The position numbers were made by a program, and so were the translations under genes. From positions 74,286,372 to 74,350,371 of the forward strand of contig OY970824.1 in the NCBI GenBank assembly GCA_963853835.1: a DNA stretch of 64,000 nucleotides. Direction: 5' to 3'. The notes under the pieces were generated by a model. It saw nothing but the letters and a program-made list of their open reading frames with translations. It was not told where the DNA came from and did not search any database. This DNA comes from Calendula officinalis (lineage: Eukaryota > Streptophyta > Magnoliopsida > Asterales > Asteraceae). Numbering within the stretch: position 1 is the first letter of the stretch; each line of letters starts with the position of its first letter. Below, piece after piece: positions 59,666-64,000 of the stretch.

Positions 59666-59979
59666 TCTTACTCCTCCTTAAAGCATTTAGGTCTTCTAAG
59701 TTTAAAAGGTCTTAATCTTAAACTTAATCTTAAATTTCTACTTTGAGAAACATTTTAAACACCACAAAATAAAAAAATATTGCTTAGCGGATTCGAACTC
59801 AAGACCTTTTGCGAGTACGGACTGTGTGTTAACCAATTGATCTACTTGATACTTTGCTTTATCCCAAAAAAACATCAAACATAACGCATAAACTTAAAAC
59901 TCCCAGTTAATAATTTCTTTTTCTGTGTGACAATTTAGTTACGGGTACCCACCGCCGCATTGCGCGGGTACCCTGCTAG
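59666..59979 (+). mobile_element. 314-bp mini-Helitron
   Basis: It starts TCTTACTCCTCCTTAAAGCA after a host A and shares AAGCATTTAGG with the 5' end of the 51882-54870 Helitron. It ends with GGGTACCCACCGCCGC - GCGCGGGTACCC, TG, CTAG and a host T. Inside, on the opposite strand, lies a tRNA-like segment (GAGTTCGAATCC; TAGATCAATTGG). Confidence 0.75.
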
Positions 59980-60415
59980 TAAGGTAAATACATGCAACTA
60001 TGCAAGGATTCCTAAAGTAACCGTATTAACTTTTTCGAAGGTTATTAATTCCTTAAAAATATCATATTTGCTAACACATCTGATTATTACAACTTTAAAC
60101 AACAGTAGAAAATCAATATACAAACCGTTTTGATTATCATATTATGATTATCGAATATGATATAATGACTTTCAAAAAGCATCTAAAATGATAACAGAAT
60201 GCAAATGATACCTGTTGAATACATGACACTCAGAAGCTTTGTTCAAAAACGTCATTAAAACCTTAGTCCTTACCTAATTAAATATACCAAACATATTTCT
60301 GAAATTTTTGATATTATAACTTACCTAATTAAATATATACCAAATATATAAAGATAATATTTAAAACCTTTCTTTTTTGGTTAAATGTCTACATAAAGAT
60401 ACATAATATTGGTTA

Positions 60416-60450
<35 letters not shown>

Positions 60451-61561
60451 TGCAGTGAATTCGAATTGTAGGCTAATGTTACGTGTGATGAGCTGGTAGC
60501 CTAGTCATCTTGAATTATGACGTCATTATGACGTGGAAAGAGTGACATGGCAAGATTTCAAAAACGTTTTCTTTTATTATATATAAAAATTTTTATTTTC
60601 TGGATATAAAAATTGATATTTAATATTGTAATTATTTGCAACTTCAAAAGTGAAACTCATTTTTTATATACAACGAGGCAGCATGACCCGTGCGATGCAC
60701 GTGATTTGTTAACGATCATGAGTTGTTAATATAAACCGCAAAGTACGAACAAAGCAAAATGTGCCGGAGAAAAATGTAAAGTAAATAAACATGAGTACTT
60801 AAAATAGCACAAAACAAAAAATGTTATTCATAATACATAAGTGTTGTGACTCTCGATAGTGCTACATAGAGTTGTTTGTGACTGAAAACAGGAGTAGTTT
60901 CCCTGAAAAAGTAGGTACAAACATACAGATTAGCAAGAAGTGAAGAAAATTAAAATGGGATTGGTTAATGTTACCTTTTCATTAATGTTATGCACATCCC
61001 ATTTGCGACAAATAATTAACACAATGGGCTCGCGATCGCCTTCCTTGAGTTGATTGAGGGTGTAGTGGACATTTGGTTATTTGCTGAGTTCGACATAAAC
61101 TTGGAGTAGTTTTGTAATAGCAAAGTAGAAAGCTTTAGTAAACCCTTTTTATATGTGTGTAGGATATGGTGGAAATTTAATGCCCAAATGTATTTTTTTT
61201 TTCGCAAGAATTCGTTTGGTATATAGTTAATGATATCTAAACTGAATACGTCGGTTTTTCTATTGCCATTATGGGTTTCTATTGCAAATACGTTTCTTAA
61301 TATACTTAAATGATTTACGTTTCTTAATGTACTTAAATGAATTCATTATGAGTTTCGAAATTATAATACATGAATGCATGCATTAAATTACACATACGTT
61401 TCTTTGTATGTAATAAAACGATACATGAATTCATGCATGTATGTAATGGAACTATAACTAACAATTACTTCTTGTAACTCTAACAAATGAAACGTATTCA
61501 TGAATTACTCTTGTAATTAAACTTCGAATTATTGTGGACGGTTCAATTATGCATTGCGGAT
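59980..61561. other. AT-rich intergenic stretch
   Basis: No gene. It includes a TA microsatellite at 60417-60446, part of the 190-bp repeat near 60600 and a hairpin GACCCGTGCGATGCACG near 60684. Confidence 0.5.
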
Positions 61562-62084
61562 TAGAGATGCAAACGGGTACGGGTAATAGCGGGTACTGCA
61601 AAATCCGTACATGTACCCGACCCGTTATTCTCATACCCGTACCCGGTCAAATCCCCGTCGGGTTCGGGTAGAAAAATCCCCGCCGGGTACGGGGAACCCG
61701 ACAGGTACCCATTCAATAAAAAAATTAAATAAAATAGCTAAAACATTTAATACTCTTAGTTCGTTCAGGCTTATTTCGTTCAATACGTAATGGACTAACG
61801 GTAGACGGACAAGATTTTAAGCATTATTAGATTGGGCTAATGAGAGATTAAGAGTTGGGCTAAGTTTGTGAAGTGACTAGTGGGCTAAACCTGTATTAAA
61901 AAATTTCACATTAGTATATATATTCGGGTCGGGTATAAACGGTGCGGGTATTATAAAACCCGTACCCGACCCGTACCCGCTCTCGGGTATGAAATTTAAA
62001 CTCATACCCGACCCGTTACCCGCTTAGACGGGTAATACCTGCCCCGTAAGACTCGGGTACCCGCGGGTCAAATTTGCATCCCTA
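61562..62084. mobile_element. Non-autonomous hAT element
   Basis: A 523-bp element with perfect TTGCGGAT duplications (61554-61561 and 62085-62092). The ends are TAGAGATGCAAACGGGTACG and AATTTGCATCCCTA. The subterminal regions carry CGGGTACGGGTA / TACCCGACCCG repeats. Confidence 0.92.
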
Positions 62085-62657
62085 TTGCGGATGGTTTCCT
62101 TTGTAATTGACTTAAACACCACTTGCCGATGGTTTCTTTTGCAATTGACTTAAACACCACATTTAATGTCAAGTTCAAACTTTTAACGCATATAGACTTC
62201 GAATTATATTTTATGGACGATTAATTTCATTGCAAATTTAATAGATGGTAATAAAACTACATATCCATGAAACTCAATTTTAATGATAATATGGATGGAT
62301 ATAGATATAGATATAGATTTATAACGTAATGCATTTAATTAAAACTTACATAAATTTTAACACTTTGTATTTTTATTGGTTTAAGAATACATTTTGTTTT
62401 CTAGATATAAAAATTGATATTTAATACTGTAATTAATTGGAACTTCAAAATTGAAACTTAAAACTCAATTTTTAATTACCATTAAATTAAATGTTTGATA
62501 AAAAGAAACTCAACCACTTATGGTTTATTAAATCCTTCTTTTAGAATTTAATGAAAAGTATTTTTTTCTAGACATATATGGATTGTAAATGAATTATTTT
62601 GACACTACATTTATTAATGAAAGAGACAGGTGTATAATTGTGATTGCTAATCTTGCC

Positions 62658-62665
62658 TATAAATA
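62658..62665 (+). promoter_or_regulatory. TATA box, promoter unit 1
   Basis: TATAAATA, 66 bp before the unit's ATGAATACT. The matching box in unit 2 is at 63231-63238. In the gene-proximal unit 3 the site reads TATACATA (63490-63497). Confidence 0.65.
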
Positions 62666-62912
62666 GTATCACACACATCTCCAAACATATCATCTAATTC
62701 CTAATTTCCCATCATTTAACAACCATGAATACTTAAAACTCAATTTTTAATTACCATTAAATTAAATGTTTGATAAAAAGAAACTCAACCACTTATGGTT
62801 TATTAAATACTTCTTTTAGAATTTAATGAAAAATATTTTTTTCTAGACATATATGGATTGTAAATGAATTATTTTGACACTACATTTATTAATGAAAGAG
62901 ACACGTGTATAA

Positions 62913-63207
62913 GGTCTCTCCCAACAGTTAGCCGTCAGTAAACCCATCAGTAGCGCCACGTCAGCACATCCTTACTGACACGCTACTGACACGGTCGTGC
63001 CAACCATAACCCATCACTAACACATCACTAACCCTTAAAATATTACATTTAACCCCCTCCCCACACACAAAAAAGCTACTGACGCACAGTGTATCACGTC
63101 GTGGTGGAGACGTGTTTCTGTTGACGGGCTTAGTGACGGGGCGGTGCCAAAGGCATCACCCCCGACGGGTGTTTGACGTGCTCCACGACGGAGCGTTGGG
63201 AGTGTTC
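62913..63207. mobile_element. Harbinger-type MITE in promoter unit 2
   Basis: A 295-bp element with a TAA duplication (62910-62912 and 63208-63210). The empty sites in units 1 and 3 read GTGTATAATTGTG, which proves both borders. The ends are GGTCTCTCCCAAC and GTTGGGAGTGTTC. The interior has no coding sequence. Confidence 0.9.
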
Positions 63208-63230
63208 TAATTGTGATTGCTAATCTTGCC

Positions 63231-63238
63231 TATAAATA
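63231..63238 (+). promoter_or_regulatory. TATA box, promoter unit 2
   Basis: TATAAATA, unchanged from unit 1 and located 21 bp after the MITE duplication. Any upstream elements of this unit are now separated from the box by the MITE. Confidence 0.6.
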
Positions 63239-63489
63239 GTATCACACACATCTCCAAACATATCATCTAATTCCAACAACCATGAATACTTAAAACTCAA
63301 TTTTTAATTACCATTAAATTAAATGTTTGATAAAAAGAAACTCAACCACTTATGGTTTATTAAATACTTCTTTTAGAATTTAATGAAAAATATTTTTTTC
63401 TAGACATATATGGATTGTGAATGAATTATTTTGACACTACATTTATTAATGAAAGAGACACGTGTATAATTGTGATTGCTAATCTTGCC

Positions 63490-63497
63490 TATACATA
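63490..63497 (+). promoter_or_regulatory. Altered TATA box of the His-rich gene
   Basis: TATACATA, one base different from TATAAATA in the two upstream units, 78 bp before the annotated ATG. It may still act as a weak TATA element. Confidence 0.5.
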
Positions 63498-63574
63498 GTA
63501 TCACACACATCTCCAAACTTCATATCATCTAATTCCTAATTTCCCATCATTTAACAACCATAAATACTAGAATT

Positions 63575-63994
63575 ATGTTTATTGTGTTCATTGCAGTGGT
63601 GGTTCTCCCAACATTATCCACTGCTAGAGTATTCCCAACAAGATCCTTAGTTGAATCCGACGATGATACAACGATCCTTCAAAAAGTTTTCATCGGTATG
63701 GAATTAGGCATAAATGATGAAGACATACCTCTTTTAGTTGAGGGTGCGATTTCACCATCAAATGCACCAGAACCTACTCCAGTCCCTGAACCTTCACACA
63801 AGCACAAACACAAGCATGCACATGATCACGAACATCATCACAAACATGATCATGAAGATCACCATCACAAGCATGAGCATAAATCTCATCACCACAAGCA
63901 TAACTCACACCAAGATTCACATGCAATGGCACCAAACTCTTCTGTATCGGCACCTGCACAATCACCAGAATCTTTCGAGATGTGGATGTATTGA
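63575..63994 (+). CDS. Small secreted histidine-rich protein
   Basis: A single exon of 139 residues. A signal peptide (MFIVFIAVVVLPTLSTA, likely cut before RVFPTRS) is followed by an acidic segment (DDDTTILQKVF, GINDEDIPLLVEG), a Pro-rich linker (APEPTPVPEP) and then a His/Lys/Asp/Glu tract of about 45 residues with 22 histidines (HKHKHKHAHDHEHHHKHDHE and on). The C-terminus is SAPAQSPESFEMWMY. I do not recognise the family. A His tract of this kind can bind Zn, Ni or Cu ions, so apoplastic metal binding is possible but only inferred. The duplicated leaders upstream carry ATG where this gene has ATA at 63560, in frame, so the ancestral start was probably five codons earlier. The stop TGA is at 63992-63994. 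Confidence 0.75.
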   Translation: MFIVFIAVVVLPTLSTARVFPTRSLVESDDDTTILQKVFIGMELGINDEDIPLLVEGAISPSNAPEPTPVPEPSHKHKHKHAHDHEHHHKHDHEDHHHKHEHKSHHHKHNSHQDSHAMAPNSSVSAPAQSPESFEMWMY

Positions 63995-64000
63995 TTTTGA

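Larger units (their letters stand above)
62456..63567 (+). repeat. Three tandem copies of a promoter-plus-leader unit
   Basis: Units are 62456-62730, 62731-63287 (interrupted by the MITE at 62913-63207) and 63288-63567. Each runs from ACTTAAAACTCAATTTTTAA through GACACTACATTTATTAATG, a TATA region and CACACACATCTCCAAAC to AACAACCATNAATACT. Without the MITE each is about 260-280 bp. The last unit runs straight into the His-rich gene. Confidence 0.95.

Noticed and set aside
1..64000. Intact LTR retrotransposon or other autonomous element
   Set aside because: No reverse transcriptase, integrase, protease or full transposase was seen; only a LINE tail and a possible solo LTR near 22.3-23.2 kb.

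Overview
This window is nuclear DNA from a flowering plant. The genes have many introns with GT-AG splice sites. They encode plant families: cysteine-rich receptor-like kinases (CRKs), a glutamate decarboxylase with a calmodulin-type tail, TM9/EMP70 proteins and a nepenthesin-like protease. The DNA between them is AT-rich and packed with non-autonomous transposons, and a decayed piece of plastid ccsA sits in it. The ccsA remnant and the repeat types suit a eudicot, perhaps an asterid, but I cannot name the species.

Layout. 0-0.6 kb: first exon of a CRK gene on the minus strand, running off the left edge. 0.7-9.7 kb: MITEs, then a probable 7-kb Helitron holding decayed CIPK exons, a complete 3.3-kb CACTA element and a plastid ccsA fragment. 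10.3-16.6 kb: a CRK pseudogene on the plus strand, split by a hAT element and a Stowaway MITE, with kinase exons 4-7 duplicated. 16.85-17.86 kb: a Mutator-like element filled with CACATGTG palindromes. 18.7-31 kb: two intact tandem TM9SF genes on the minus strand, flanking a frameshifted aspartic-protease pseudogene. 34.2-42.3 kb: an intact five-exon glutamate decarboxylase gene on the minus strand whose 6.2-kb second intron is full of MITEs and a SINE. 42.3-62.4 kb: no intact gene, but hAT elements with perfect or near-perfect 8-bp target duplications, two further Helitrons (one carrying an ankyrin exon), a 5'-truncated LINE and old repeats. 62.4-64 kb: a small secreted histidine-rich protein gene behind three copies of its own promoter and leader.

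The intact genes are functionally unrelated: Golgi/endosome membrane traffic (TM9SF), GABA synthesis (GAD) and an extracellular His-rich protein. The main interest is the transposon biology. Many element borders are fixed to the base by target-site duplications, exon fragments of host genes lie inside Helitrons, and insertions sit in promoters and introns. Borders and exon joins were read by eye. No alignment or database search was possible.
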